NCBI RefSeq assembly: GCF_003353015.1
Contig: NZ_QREM01000008.1
Span: forward strand, 42,602-106,601
DNA length: 64,000 nucleotides
Reading direction: 5' to 3'
DNA from: Xanthomonas arboricola
Lineage (GTDB): Bacteria; Pseudomonadota; Gammaproteobacteria; Xanthomonadales; Xanthomonadaceae
Under the pieces are notes generated by a model, which was not told where the DNA came from, did no database searches, and saw only the letters and a program-made list of their open reading frames with translations. The position numbers and the translations under genes are program-made. Below are positions 19,594 to 28,736 of the stretch, in pieces (within the stretch, counting starts at the first letter, position 1; the number at the start of each line of letters is the position of its first letter).

Positions 19594-20766
19594 ATGAGCC
19601 CGTCAGATTCCACTTCCTCGTCCACCCCGTTCGCAGCGTCGATGCGTGGACAACAACCCAAGCCGGAAGACCGCCAGTTCCCGGCAGTGCTGCAAGATCT
19701 CTACGCTACTGCCTCGCAGCGACGCGATGGCAGCGCTGAAACGTTTGCCCCGCTGCCCAATGGCTGGACGCGCCTGGACGACAGCACGCTGCAACGTGCC
19801 GGCATCGATCCCGGCCTGCTGCACGACGCCAAGAGCGGTTTCGATGCCGCGTTCTACCGCAACGACCAGGGCCAGGTGGTGCTCGGCTTCTGCGGCACCG
19901 ACGAAGGCAAGGACTGGAAGCACAACCTCGGCCAGGGCCTGGGCTTCGACGACGCCCAGTACGCGTCCGCGATCCAGCTCGGCAGCCAGGCCAGGCAGGC
20001 GTTCGGCGACCAGGTGGTGATCTCCGGACACTCGCTCGGTGGCGGCCTGGCGGCGGCATCGGCAATGGTCAACGACATCCCCGCCGTGACCTACAACGCC
20101 GCCGGCGTCAACGACCGCACGCTGGAACGCCAGGGCCTGGATGCCGCCGCGGCCAAGGACTACGCCAGCAGCGAATTGATCCGCGGCTACCACGTCAAGA
20201 ACGAGATCCTCACCCATCTGCAGGAAGACAGCATCCCGCTGAAGTGGGCGATGCCCGACGCGGCCGGCCATCAGATCGAGCTGCCGGAACCGGACCCGTT
20301 GTCGTTCGGGCAACGCCTGGTGCCGGGCATGATGCTGAAGCACCGCCTGGACCTGCACGGCATGGACTCGGTGATGAAGGCGCAGGACCTGCAATCGCCG
20401 GGGCAGGCGCAAGGTACCGGCAGCCAGTTGTTCAACGATGCGGTGGTGCGCCTGGACGGCCAGCGCGAGCGCCTGGGCCTGCGCGACGACACCGCGTTTC
20501 TCAATACCGCCGCCAGCGTGGCTGCGCGTGCCGGCAGCGACGGTCTGCAGCGGATCGACCACCTGGTGCCCAACCGCGACGGCGACAGCCTGATTGCGGT
20601 GCAGGGCCGGATGGACGACCCGGCGCATCTGCGCAGCCATGTGCAGACCGCCTCGGCAGCCAGCGAGCCGGCGCACGGCAATGTCGATCAGTTGCAGCAG
20701 CACAACCAGCAGCAATCGCAGCAGAGCACACAGCAGGACGCGCAGCGCCGCGGTCTCCAGCAGTAA
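19594..20766 (+). CDS. Lipase-domain type IV secretion effector with XVIPCD tag (X-Tfe)
   Basis: 390 residues. Residues about 25-260 form an alpha/beta-hydrolase resembling lipase class 3/DUF2974, with nucleophile Ser147 in ISGHSLGGGLAAASA. Residues about 275-365 match the XVIPCD signature: VVRLDGQRERLGL, DGLQRIDHLV, SLIAVQGRMDDPAHLRSHVQT. The last 25 residues are glutamine-rich, another common trait of these tails. In the family, XVIPCD is recognised by VirD4 and delivers toxic enzymes into rival bacteria. No signal peptide is present, as expected for a type IV substrate. AAGGAG precedes the ATG. The upstream ankyrin lipoprotein would protect the producer from phospholipid attack. Confidence 0.87.
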   Translation: MSPSDSTSSSTPFAASMRGQQPKPEDRQFPAVLQDLYATASQRRDGSAETFAPLPNGWTRLDDSTLQRAGIDPGLLHDAKSGFDAAFYRNDQGQVVLGFCGTDEGKDWKHNLGQGLGFDDAQYASAIQLGSQARQAFGDQVVISGHSLGGGLAAASAMVNDIPAVTYNAAGVNDRTLERQGLDAAAAKDYASSELIRGYHVKNEILTHLQEDSIPLKWAMPDAAGHQIELPEPDPLSFGQRLVPGMMLKHRLDLHGMDSVMKAQDLQSPGQAQGTGSQLFNDAVVRLDGQRERLGLRDDTAFLNTAASVAARAGSDGLQRIDHLVPNRDGDSLIAVQGRMDDPAHLRSHVQTASAASEPAHGNVDQLQQHNQQQSQQSTQQDAQRRGLQQ

Positions 20767-20771
20767 TCGTG

Positions 20772-20800
20772 GTCGGGCACTGGCGCTGCCGGTGCCCGAC
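20772..20800 (+). terminator. Hairpin downstream of the lipase effector gene
   Basis: GTCGGGCACTGGC pairs with GCCGGTGCCCGAC (one T-G pair) around a GCT loop, five bases after the stop codon. There is no U-run. It probably ends the ankyrin-lipase transcript. Confidence 0.6.
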
Positions 20801-20931
20801 GCGAGTTGCCTGGCGAGCGGTCGTCGAATGGAGGCAGAGTTGGTGCATCCGGCACTGCGACAGACGCGTGGAGACGCCCGCGCGCGTGGGCACCACGGTC
20901 CCGTTGAGGCCACCGACAGCGGCAGGCCCGG

Positions 20932-22194
20932 TCAGCCCGCTCCCGCCATCGCTCGCAGGGTGATGCCGACCAGATAGGCCAGGTACGTGCCGGTGGCGTA
21001 GCCCATCGTGCCCAGCAGCACGCCGACCGGCGCCAGCGCCGGGTGGAACGCGGCGGCCACCACCGGCGCCGAGGCCGGTCCACCGATATTGGATTGCGAG
21101 CCGATCGCGAAGTAAAAGAACGGCACCCGCAACAGGCGGCCCAGGCCCCATAGCAAGCCGATATGCACCGCGATCCAGATCAGCCCGAGCAGGAACAGCC
21201 ATGGGCGGTCCAGCAGCGCCAGCAGGTCCATCTGCATGCCGATACAGGCGATCAGGAAATACAGCAGCAGCGAGCCGATCCTGGACGCGCCAGCGCCTTC
21301 CAGCGTCCGTGCGCGGGTGAAGCTCAGCAGCAGGCCGATGCTGGTCGCCAGCACCACCACCCAGACAAACGGCGTGTCCAGGCTGAACTGGCTGGACCAG
21401 CGCAGGTTGGCCTTGCACCACGCGGCCAGCGGCGTGGCCAGCGCGTGCGCCAGCCCGACCCCACCGAACGCCACCGCCACGATCACCATCAGATCGGCCA
21501 GGCTGGGAATGCGCGCATGTTCGGCCTGGAACTGCGCCATGCGTGCCTGCAGGGCATCCAGCGCGCGGGTATCGGCGCCGCTGCGCGCATCGATGCTGCG
21601 CGCGCGCCCGGCCAGGAAGATCAGCGCCGCCATCCACACATACCCGACGCCCACGTCCACCACTGCAAACTGCCCGAAGGTGGTGGCGTCCACGTTGAAG
21701 ACCTCGCGCATCGCCAGCATGTTGGCCCCGCCGCCGATCCAGCTGCCCGCCAGCGCGGCCATGCCGGCCCAGGTATCGCCGGCCACCGTGGCCGGATGCA
21801 GCCAGCCCATCACCCAGAACGCCACCACCGCGCCCAGCATGATGCTCAGCGATGCGCCCAGGTACATGGCGACCAGCTTGGGTCCCAGCCCCAGGATGGC
21901 GCGCAGGTCGACGCTCAAGGTGAGCAGGACCAGCGCCGCCGGCAGCAGCACGTCGCGCGCGATCGGGTTGTACAGGCGGGTGTTGGCACCGTCGATCAGG
22001 CCAACGGTGTTGTAGATGCCTGGCAGCAGGTAACACAGCAGCAGCGCCGGGACCACGGCGTAGAAGCGGCGCCACGGCCCCTGCTCGCGCGAGGAGGTCC
22101 AGAACACTGCCCCCAGGGTGGCGGCGATCAGGCCGAAGACGACGATATCGTTTTGGATCAAGGCAGAACCGGCAGCATTCACTGGGGGCGACAT
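20932..22194 (-). CDS. DUF819 family integral membrane protein
   Basis: 420 residues with about ten membrane segments. It follows the DUF819 pattern: early DIVVFGLIAATLGAVFW, PALLLCYLLPGIYNT, the conserved GSWIGGGANMLAM, and late FFYFAIGSQSNIGGPASAPVVAAAFHP, two inverted-topology halves as in sodium-coupled transporters. The substrate is not known for the family. The start at 22194 (MSPPVNAAGS) was preferred over a longer frame whose first residues show no membrane character. It converges with the lipase gene. Confidence 0.85.
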   Translation of the reverse strand: MSPPVNAAGSALIQNDIVVFGLIAATLGAVFWTSSREQGPWRRFYAVVPALLLCYLLPGIYNTVGLIDGANTRLYNPIARDVLLPAALVLLTLSVDLRAILGLGPKLVAMYLGASLSIMLGAVVAFWVMGWLHPATVAGDTWAGMAALAGSWIGGGANMLAMREVFNVDATTFGQFAVVDVGVGYVWMAALIFLAGRARSIDARSGADTRALDALQARMAQFQAEHARIPSLADLMVIVAVAFGGVGLAHALATPLAAWCKANLRWSSQFSLDTPFVWVVVLATSIGLLLSFTRARTLEGAGASRIGSLLLYFLIACIGMQMDLLALLDRPWLFLLGLIWIAVHIGLLWGLGRLLRVPFFYFAIGSQSNIGGPASAPVVAAAFHPALAPVGVLLGTMGYATGTYLAYLVGITLRAMAGAG

Positions 22195-22478
22195 TCTCGA
22201 CTGGGAGCCGCCAAGGTGCGGATCGCCGCAAGAATGGCCGATCGGGCGCATCCCGTCGACTGGATGTGCCAACGCGCGCGGGGACTGCGGGACCGCCGCT
22301 CTTACGCAGCCGCGCAGGCCCGGCCACCGGCGGCTGCGCTGCGCTGGGCTATCTGTGGCATGCCCGCCACCATCCCGCTCCGCTGCAGGACCTGCGCCCG
22401 CCGCGGATCGGCCGGCGCACGTGGCGGCGGGCCTCCGCCTCCGCCGCCGTCACCCAGCGCTGCAGAAGGCCGGCCCGG

Positions 22479-22694
22479 TCAGCCGTAGCGACGCACCACG
22501 CGGTCGCCATCGGCGGTATGCAGCACCACGCCGCTGGGCTGGCCGGTGGTCAGGCAGTGCAGCTTGGCCATCAATTCGGCATTTTCCAGCGCGCCCTGCT
22601 CGCGCAGATAACGCAATGGCGACCATTGCGGCCGGGTCACCCACCAACCTCCCTGCTCGGGATGAATACGCACGACATAACGGGACTCGTCCAT
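22479..22694 (-). CDS. Small conserved-type hypothetical protein
   Basis: 71 residues, MDESRYVVRIHPEQGGWWV onward, with GGAGG five bases before the ATG. The sequence looks like a small single domain (RPQWSPLRYLREQGALENAELMAKLHCL). I do not recognise the family with confidence. It stands alone between two divergent or convergent neighbours. Confidence 0.6.
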   Translation of the reverse strand: MDESRYVVRIHPEQGGWWVTRPQWSPLRYLREQGALENAELMAKLHCLTTGQPSGVVLHTADGDRVVRRYG

Positions 22695-23056
22695 CAGGGC
22701 CTCCGGCCGGTACATGCAGCGGTAGAACTACGGAAGTCGGCAGCGCGGGGACGCCCAGCGCGCCGGGGATGGGAGTGCCATGGTCCGGTCCGGGATGCCG
22801 GCGCGCCCTTACTCAAGGGGCCGCGGGAGAGTGGCCAAGGGCCCCGCGTCCGGCATAGCCAGGATGACTTTTCGCTTATGCCAACGCCGTCGGGCGGACA
22901 CTGGCATGAGGGTAGGAAAATACCTACGTGACACCGATCGACGCTGGCGCTAGATTCGCGTTCGAGCGGCGAACAGACGCCGCAGATGGCCGTCAACGGG
23001 CGCAGACGGCGCGGGGGAATACGTCGCTCTTGAAAACGCCTCAGGGGAGGGGTCAC
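22695..23056. other. Intergenic region with a possible regulator site and small-gene leader
   Basis: About 360 bases with no larger gene. It contains the inverted repeat GTAGG-N6-CCTAC at 22912-22927 and, 20-30 bases further on, a possible -10 box (TAGATT), both upstream of the 31-codon frame at 23057. Confidence 0.4.
22912..22927 (+). promoter_or_regulatory. Inverted repeat GTAGG-N6-CCTAC, candidate operator
   Basis: GTAGGAAAATACCTAC has five-base arms around an AT-rich six-base centre in otherwise GC-rich DNA. It resembles the size and symmetry of sites for LuxR/NarL-type response regulators, but I cannot assign a regulator. It lies about 130 bases before a small membrane-peptide frame. 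Confidence 0.35.
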
Positions 23057-23152
23057 ATGCATCTGCTCAGGAAGTTCCTTTTGCCGGTCAAGACCGCGAT
23101 GGTGGTGGGCTATGTCCTGGTGATCCGGGAAGCGATCGTGCTGTGGTCCTGA
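23057..23152 (+). CDS. Possible 31-residue membrane peptide
   Basis: Short frame beginning MHLLRKFLLPVKTAMVVG and ending in REAIVLWS, with a strong ribosome site (GGGGAGG six bases before ATG). About 20 hydrophobic residues could span the membrane, with a basic N-terminus. No family is recognised. The ribosome site and the candidate operator upstream are the main support. Confidence 0.45.
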   Translation: MHLLRKFLLPVKTAMVVGYVLVIREAIVLWS

Positions 23153-23207
23153 CGGCACTCCGCCACCAGGCTGCCCGATAGCGCGCAACCGCAGCTGTCG
23201 CGGCGCC

Positions 23208-23816
23208 TCACTCCGCATCCACCCAGCCACGCTGTTGCGCCGCGACCAGATCGGCGGGCGTGTCCACGTCCAGCGCGAGCGCCGGGGCGCTGACGCAGCC
23301 CAGGGTCTGCACGTCCAGGCTGGCGAACAAGCCACGCAGTCCACTGTCGCCCTGGAGCGGCACCTCGGCCCAGGCCGCGTGGGCGACCACCGCCGGGATG
23401 CCGCGCACACCGGCATATCCGCTGGTGGCGCATCCGGATGCGGCACGGTCGGCCTCTTCCAGCAAGGCACGCAGGTGCGGCGTATCCAGTGCGGGCTGGT
23501 CGCACCCCAGGATCAGGCTGCGCCTGAGCGAGGTGTCGTCCTGCACATGCCGGCGCAACGCCGCCAGGCTGGAACCCATGCCGGCGTCCCAATCAGAGTG
23601 ACGTAGCACTTCCACCTCCAGTCCCTGCAGGACATCGCTCAGCGCGTCGGCATCGGCGCCCAGCACCACCACACAGCGGCGTGGCGCCGTCTGCAGCGCA
23701 ATGCGCGCAAAACGCCGCAACAACGGTTCGCCGTCGCGCAGCAGCAATTGCTTGGAACGCCCCAGCCGGCGTCCTGCACCGGCGGCAAGCAACAGCGCAA
23801 CGTGATCGCTGCTCAT
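23208..23816 (-). CDS. mocA: MobA-like nucleotidyltransferase (MocA type)
   Basis: 202 residues. MocA proteins attach CMP to molybdopterin to make the cytosine-dinucleotide cofactor used by enzymes such as PaoABC and xanthine dehydrogenases. The N-terminal LLLAAGAGRRLGRSKQLL is the nucleotide-binding loop with the family's signature; LGCDQPAL is the metal/substrate Asp and LDVDTPADL the C-terminal acidic motif. It lies on the same strand as paoABC-xdhC, 750 bases downstream, so a shared role is likely though cotranscription is doubtful. Confidence 0.82.
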   Translation of the reverse strand: MSSDHVALLLAAGAGRRLGRSKQLLLRDGEPLLRRFARIALQTAPRRCVVVLGADADALSDVLQGLEVEVLRHSDWDAGMGSSLAALRRHVQDDTSLRRSLILGCDQPALDTPHLRALLEEADRAASGCATSGYAGVRGIPAVVAHAAWAEVPLQGDSGLRGLFASLDVQTLGCVSAPALALDVDTPADLVAAQQRGWVDAE

Positions 23817-24563
23817 GCGCCCGATGCCATCGCGCGGAGCGAAGGGTGGTCCGATGTCGGCCGCGCAGGGCCTGCATCAACAAGCGCATCGCACCGGGCC
23901 GCATCGCGGCCGGCACTCATCGGCGACGGCCATCGCGGCGCGGCGCCAGACACGTCGTCGTAGTGATCAGGTAATTCGGTCATGGCGACGTGGCGTGGAT
24001 AGTGGAGAGGCGCCAGCCTAGAGAGGTAACTGTGCGCGCGGAGTGACTAAATGCAGCGCATGTGCCGGACCAAGGCAGGGGCTCGCCGACGCCTGCCAGT
24101 CGACCGGCGCACATGGGCTGCTGCTGCAGCACAACGAAGGACCGGCACCGCTGCGGTGGCGCTGCATCAAGACTGGCAGCACTGATTGCCGGCAGTGGAC
24201 GGCGCAGCTCATCGACGACCGCCAGGCGCAGGAAGTAAATGAATACCTTGAAAGGCATCTCAAGAATTAATTGTCTTCCAGACCGCCATTTTCAGTATTG
24301 GAAACTCCATCGATAATCCCGCACACCGCCGTCGCTGACTGCCAGTTGCAATTTACCTGCAGGTGAAATTTACCTGCAGGTGAAGGCGCACGCGCGCGGT
24401 GAGTGCCCTGCCCGCCGGCATGGCAGCAATGGCCACGACGCACTTCACCGGAGCGAACAGACGGCAGACCGCGGGGAGAAACCGCCGCGTACTGCGGGTA
24501 CGTGCCACATGCGGGTACCGGCTGCGCGCGCCCTTGCGGTGAGCGCGATGACCTCGACCGCTC
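23817..24563. other. Gene-free interval between xdhC and mocA
   Basis: About 750 bases. The stretch 24230-24370 is clearly more AT-rich than the surroundings. A 75-codon frame ending at 24270 has no ribosome site or recognised family. A pair of identical 17-bp near-palindromes lies at 24351-24384. Confidence 0.5.
24351..24384. repeat. Two tandem 17-bp near-palindromes
   Basis: ATTTACCTGCAGGTGAA occurs twice in direct succession. Each copy is almost self-complementary (TTYACCTGCAGGTRAA). Such tandem dyads look like paired operator sites, but their location downstream of xdhC and well upstream of mocA leaves the target unclear. Confidence 0.55.
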
Positions 24564-25580
24564 CTAGCCAGCCAAGACGGCTGCGGCCTGCCCATCGGCG
24601 ACCGCCTGGGTGGCTTCGGCAATGATGCCCAGCGCAATCGTGTGGGGTGAGCAACGCCCCATGCGCCAGCCTGCCGGCAGCCGCAATCTGGCCAGGGCGG
24701 CATCGTCATGCCCGAGCGCACGCAGCGCCTGCAGACGTGCCTCACGCTTCTGGCGACTGCCCAGGATGCCGATGCAGGCGACCGCAGAAGCAAGCCCCCG
24801 GCAGGCGACCTGCAGATCGGCGTCGCCGTCGTGGGCGAGGCTGTACAGCGCGGTGTCCGCATCCAGATGCAGATCCTGCAGAGCCTCGCCCAGGGCTCGC
24901 CGATCGTAGTGCTCGGCGGCCAGTCCGGGCGGCGGCTGGCTGGGGCCATGCGGCCGCAGCACACGCACGTCGATGCCCATCTGGCTGGCGAGCGACACCA
25001 GCACCAGCAGCGCAGGATCGGCACCGACCAGCACCAGCCGCAGCGGGGGGCGGTGCGTGCGCAGGAATTCGTCGGGACGCAGATCCTGCGTGCTCACCGG
25101 ATAACGGAGCGCGCCGGTGGTCCGATCCAGCGCGACATGAAACGGACGACGATGCTGGCGCGCATTGCGCCAGCGTGCCAGATGCTCGCCCAGGTCCTGT
25201 ACCAGCCAGACCAGCACGCCGATACGGCCGCCACAGCTGAGCTGGATATCCAGCACTTCGCTGCCTTCGCCATAGTCCAGCCAGCGCGGGGTGCCGTCGC
25301 GCAAGGCGGCGATGGCCTCGTGCGCCACTGCCGCCTCCACGCACCCGCCCGAGACGTAGCCGGCCACCCGACCGTCGGCACTGATGGCCATCTCGCTGCC
25401 CAACGGGCGCGGCGAGGAGCCCTGCACGTCGATCAGCGTGGCGATGGCCACGCGCTGGCCTGCCCGATGCCAGGCACTGAGCGTCGGCAGCAGGTCCTCG
25501 TGCAGCGCGTAGCTCGGCCATGCCGGCCACGCCGGCTCGGCCGGCGCCGCATGCGTGACCGGGGCCACCACCGCACTCAC
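24564..25580 (-). CDS. xdhC: XdhC/PaoD-family molybdenum cofactor chaperone
   Basis: 338 residues. Family members bind molybdopterin cytosine dinucleotide, help sulfurate it and insert it into the large subunit. The N-terminal domain has IATLIDVQGSSPRPLGSEM and YVSGGCVEAAV; the C-terminal Rossmann part has LRLVLVGADPALLVLVSLA. The start is GTG, overlapping the paoC stop by three bases (GTGA), so it is the translationally coupled last gene of paoABC. This matches the E. coli order paoABCD. Confidence 0.9.
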   Translation of the reverse strand: MSAVVAPVTHAAPAEPAWPAWPSYALHEDLLPTLSAWHRAGQRVAIATLIDVQGSSPRPLGSEMAISADGRVAGYVSGGCVEAAVAHEAIAALRDGTPRWLDYGEGSEVLDIQLSCGGRIGVLVWLVQDLGEHLARWRNARQHRRPFHVALDRTTGALRYPVSTQDLRPDEFLRTHRPPLRLVLVGADPALLVLVSLASQMGIDVRVLRPHGPSQPPPGLAAEHYDRRALGEALQDLHLDADTALYSLAHDGDADLQVACRGLASAVACIGILGSRQKREARLQALRALGHDDAALARLRLPAGWRMGRCSPHTIALGIIAEATQAVADGQAAAVLAG

Positions 25581-27784
25581 GCGCGCAGCAACTCGGGCAG
25601 ATGCGGCAGCAGCTTGTCCAGCGTGACCGGGTACTCGCGTACGCGCACACCGGTCGCGTTGTAGACCGCATTGGCGATTGCTGCAGCCACACCGCAGATG
25701 CCCAGCTCGCCGACCCCCTTGGCCTTCATCGGCGACGACATCGGGTCGCTCTCTTCGAGAAAGATCACTTCCTGGTGCGGGATATCCGCATGCACCGGCA
25801 CTTCGTACCCGGCCAGGTCGTGATTGACGAAAAAGCCCAGCCGCTTGTCGACCGCCAGCTCTTCCATCAAGGCCGCACCCGCGCCCATCGTCATGCCGCC
25901 GATGACCTGGCTGCGCGCAGACTTGGGATTGAGGATGCGTCCGGCCGCGCAGACCGCGAGCATGCGGCGGATGCGTACCTCGGCAGTGGCGATATCCACG
26001 CCGACCTCCACGAAGTGCGCGCCGAAGGTGGACAGCTGATGCGTCTTGGAAAGGTCGCCGAACTCGATCTTGTCCTCCACCACCAAGGCGCCATTGGCGG
26101 CGGCCTCGCCGAGCGCGATGCGCTTGCCGCCCGCTCGCACATGGCTATCGGCGAACTCGGCCTTGGCCGGGTCCAGGCCCAACTGCTTGGCGACGGCTTC
26201 GCGCAGTTTCACTGCCGCCGCATACACACCGGCAGTGGAACTGTTCGCACCCCATTGCCCGCCGGAACCGGCCGAGGCAGGAAAGCTGGAATCGCCCAGA
26301 CGCACATCCACCCAGTCCAACGGCACGCCCATCATCTCTGCGGCGGTCTGCGCGATGATGGTGTAGGAGCCTGTGCCGATGTCGGTCATGTCGGTTTCCA
26401 CCACCACGCGACCGCCCTGCTCCAGTCGCATGCGGGCGCCGGAGGTCGTCACCGGCGCATTGCGGAAGGCGGCCGCCACGCCCATGCCGACCAACCAGCG
26501 CCCATCACGGCTGCTCGCCGGTTTGGCCTTGCGCCTGGACCAGTCGAAACGCTTGGCCCCGTCTTCCAGGCACTTGACCAACTGACGCTGCGAGAACGGA
26601 CGCTGCGGGTTTTCCGGATCCACCTGGGTATCGTTGACGATCCGGAACTTGACCGGGTCCATGTCCAGCTTCTCGGCCATCTCGTCCATGGCCACTTCCA
26701 GCGCCATCAAGCCCGGCGCCTCGCCCGGGGCGCGCATCGCATTGCCCTCGGGCAGATCGAGCACGGCCAGGCGTGTGGCAATCAGGCGGTTGGCGCCGGC
26801 ATACAGCAACTGCGTCTGCGCGGCAGCGATCTCGGGGCCGCCCTCGGGCAGGTCGCCGGACCAGCTCTCATGCGCAATCGCGGTGATCTTGCCATCGCGC
26901 TGCGCACCGATACGGATGCGCTGCACGGTGGCCGGGCGGTGCGTGGTGTTGTTGAAGATCAGCGGCCGCGGCAGCATCACCTTGACCGGGCGTCCGACCT
27001 CGCGCGCGGCCAGCGCGGCGAGCAGCGCATCGGCACGCAGGAACAGCTTGCCGCCGAAGCCGCCACCGATATACGGCGACATCAGACGCACGTTCTCGCC
27101 CGGGAGACCGAGCGTTCTGGCCAGATCGCCCGTGCTCCATTCGATCATCTGATTGGAGGTCCACACGCTGAGCTTGTCGCCTTCCCACATGGCGATCGAC
27201 GCATGCGGCTCCATCATCGCGTGCGAATGGTCCGGCGTGGTGTAGTCGGCATCCAGCTGCACCGGCGCTGCCGCGAAGGCGCTATCGAAATTGCCGACTG
27301 CGCTGTTCGGTGCCCCGCCTTCCTTGGTGACCTTGGCGCCATCGCGGGCCTTTTCCAGATCGTAGGCACCGACATGGCGTCCATAGTCGACCTTGATCAA
27401 CTGTCCGGCGGCACGTGCCTGCTCGAAGGTCTCTGCGACCACCACCGCAATGGCCTGGTGGTAATGCTGGATCTCCGGGCCACCGAGCAATTTGGCAGTG
27501 TTGTATTTGCCTTTCTGCAACTTGCCTGCATTCTGCGCGGTGACGATGCCGAGCACGCCCGGCGCATTGCGTGCAGCGCCCAGATCGATGCTGCGGATGC
27601 TGCCCTTGGCGATGCCGGCGCCGACGACATGGCCATAGGCGGCGCGGCCGGGCAGGTCGTGGTGCTCGTACGCATACGGCGCCTGCCCGGTGGTCTTGAG
27701 CGGACCATCGATACGGTCGACCGGCTTGCCGACGACCTTGAGCTGGTCGATGGGATTGGGACTGGCGGGAGTGTCGAATTTCAT
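25577..27784 (-). CDS. paoC: Aldehyde oxidoreductase molybdenum-binding subunit PaoC
   Basis: 735 residues, large subunit of the xanthine oxidase family. It would oxidise aldehydes to acids in the periplasm with FAD and Fe-S partners. Visible marks are KVVGKPVDRIDGPLKTTGQAPYA at the start, SPYIGGGFGGKL, NAMRAPGEAPGLMALEVAMDE, GQWGANSSTAG and the C-terminal GVGELGICGVAAAIANAV with the active-site Glu. The length equals E. coli PaoC. It starts one base after the paoB stop, in the order paoA-paoB-paoC-xdhC. Confidence 0.94.
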   Translation of the reverse strand: MKFDTPASPNPIDQLKVVGKPVDRIDGPLKTTGQAPYAYEHHDLPGRAAYGHVVGAGIAKGSIRSIDLGAARNAPGVLGIVTAQNAGKLQKGKYNTAKLLGGPEIQHYHQAIAVVVAETFEQARAAGQLIKVDYGRHVGAYDLEKARDGAKVTKEGGAPNSAVGNFDSAFAAAPVQLDADYTTPDHSHAMMEPHASIAMWEGDKLSVWTSNQMIEWSTGDLARTLGLPGENVRLMSPYIGGGFGGKLFLRADALLAALAAREVGRPVKVMLPRPLIFNNTTHRPATVQRIRIGAQRDGKITAIAHESWSGDLPEGGPEIAAAQTQLLYAGANRLIATRLAVLDLPEGNAMRAPGEAPGLMALEVAMDEMAEKLDMDPVKFRIVNDTQVDPENPQRPFSQRQLVKCLEDGAKRFDWSRRKAKPASSRDGRWLVGMGVAAAFRNAPVTTSGARMRLEQGGRVVVETDMTDIGTGSYTIIAQTAAEMMGVPLDWVDVRLGDSSFPASAGSGGQWGANSSTAGVYAAAVKLREAVAKQLGLDPAKAEFADSHVRAGGKRIALGEAAANGALVVEDKIEFGDLSKTHQLSTFGAHFVEVGVDIATAEVRIRRMLAVCAAGRILNPKSARSQVIGGMTMGAGAALMEELAVDKRLGFFVNHDLAGYEVPVHADIPHQEVIFLEESDPMSSPMKAKGVGELGICGVAAAIANAVYNATGVRVREYPVTLDKLLPHLPELLRA

Positions 27785-27785
27785 A

Positions 27786-28736
27786 TCAGGCCCTCGTGTC
27801 GGCCAGGATCGCGGTCAAGGCGCGCTCAACCAGCGGCAGCTTGAAGGCATTGTGTTCAGTGGGTTGTGCGCCATCGAGCAGCACGGAGGCGATCGCACGC
27901 GCACCCTGGCGCGACTGCGCTTCGGCCGCCTCGCTGCGCCACGGCTTGTGGGCGACACCGCCGACGCCGACACGCACGCTGCCATCGCGTTGCACCACCG
28001 CCGCAACCGACACCAGGGCAAATGCGTACGAGGCGCGGTCGCGCACCTTGCGGTAGACATGCGTGCCGCCAAGCGGTTTGGGCAGGCGCACCGCGGTGAT
28101 CAGTTCGCCGCGTTCCAGCACTGTTTCCAGGTGCGGCGTCTTGCCGGGCGCACGATAGAACTCGGACAGCGGCACCGCACGGGTCTGTCCATCCGGGCGC
28201 ACCGTCTCGACCGCCGCATCGAGGACGCGCATCGCAATGGCCATATCGCTGGGATGGGTGGCGATGCATTCTTCGCTCACGCCGATCACCGCCAACTGCC
28301 GGTTGAAGCCGCCGATGGCCGCGCACCCACTGCCCGGCAGGCGCTTGTTGCATGGCTGATTGGTATCGTAGAAATACGGGCAACGCGTACGTTGCAACAG
28401 GTTGCCCGCCGTGGTGGCGCGGTTGCGCAACTGCCCCGAGGCACCGGCCAGCAACGCGCGCGACAGCACGGCGTAATCGCGACGCACGCGGGCGTCGGCT
28501 GCCAGCTCGGTATTGCGCACCAGGGCGCCGATGCGCAGGCCGCCGTCCGGCGTTTCCTCGATGGTATCCAGGCTCAGCCCGTTGACGTCGATCAGGTGCG
28601 AGGGCGTTTCGATCTGCAGTTTCATCAGATCGAGCAGGTTGGTGCCGCCGGCGATGAATTTGGCACCCGGCTGGCGTGCCGCCTTGGCCGCGGCATCGGC
28701 GGGCGAGGTCGCGCGCTCGTAGCTAAACGCCTTCAT
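27786..28736 (-). CDS. paoB: Aldehyde oxidoreductase FAD-binding subunit PaoB
   Basis: 316 residues, medium subunit that passes electrons between the iron-sulfur centres and FAD. It begins [17 protein letters not shown] and has the FAD-binding [13 protein letters not shown] and [15 protein letters not shown]. The segment from RCPYF through PCNK to GSGC carries the cysteines that bind the extra [4Fe-4S] cluster described in E. coli PaoB. The ATG overlaps the paoA stop (ATGA). Confidence 0.93.
   Translation of the reverse strand: MKAFSYERATSPADAAAKAARQPGAKFIAGGTNLLDLMKLQIETPSHLIDVNGLSLDTIEETPDGGLRIGALVRNTELAADARVRRDYAVLSRALLAGASGQLRNRATTAGNLLQRTRCPYFYDTNQPCNKRLPGSGCAAIGGFNRQLAVIGVSEECIATHPSDMAIAMRVLDAAVETVRPDGQTRAVPLSEFYRAPGKTPHLETVLERGELITAVRLPKPLGGTHVYRKVRDRASYAFALVSVAAVVQRDGSVRVGVGGVAHKPWRSEAAEAQSRQGARAIASVLLDGAQPTEHNAFKLPLVERALTAILADTRA

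Noticed and set aside
24043..24270. 75-codon frame in the xdhC-mocA gap
   Set aside because: No ribosome site; only the last 20 residues look protein-like, and no family is recognised.
25601..27844. 747-codon open frame opposite paoC
   Set aside because: Antisense shadow caused by high third-position GC; no ribosome site or domain.
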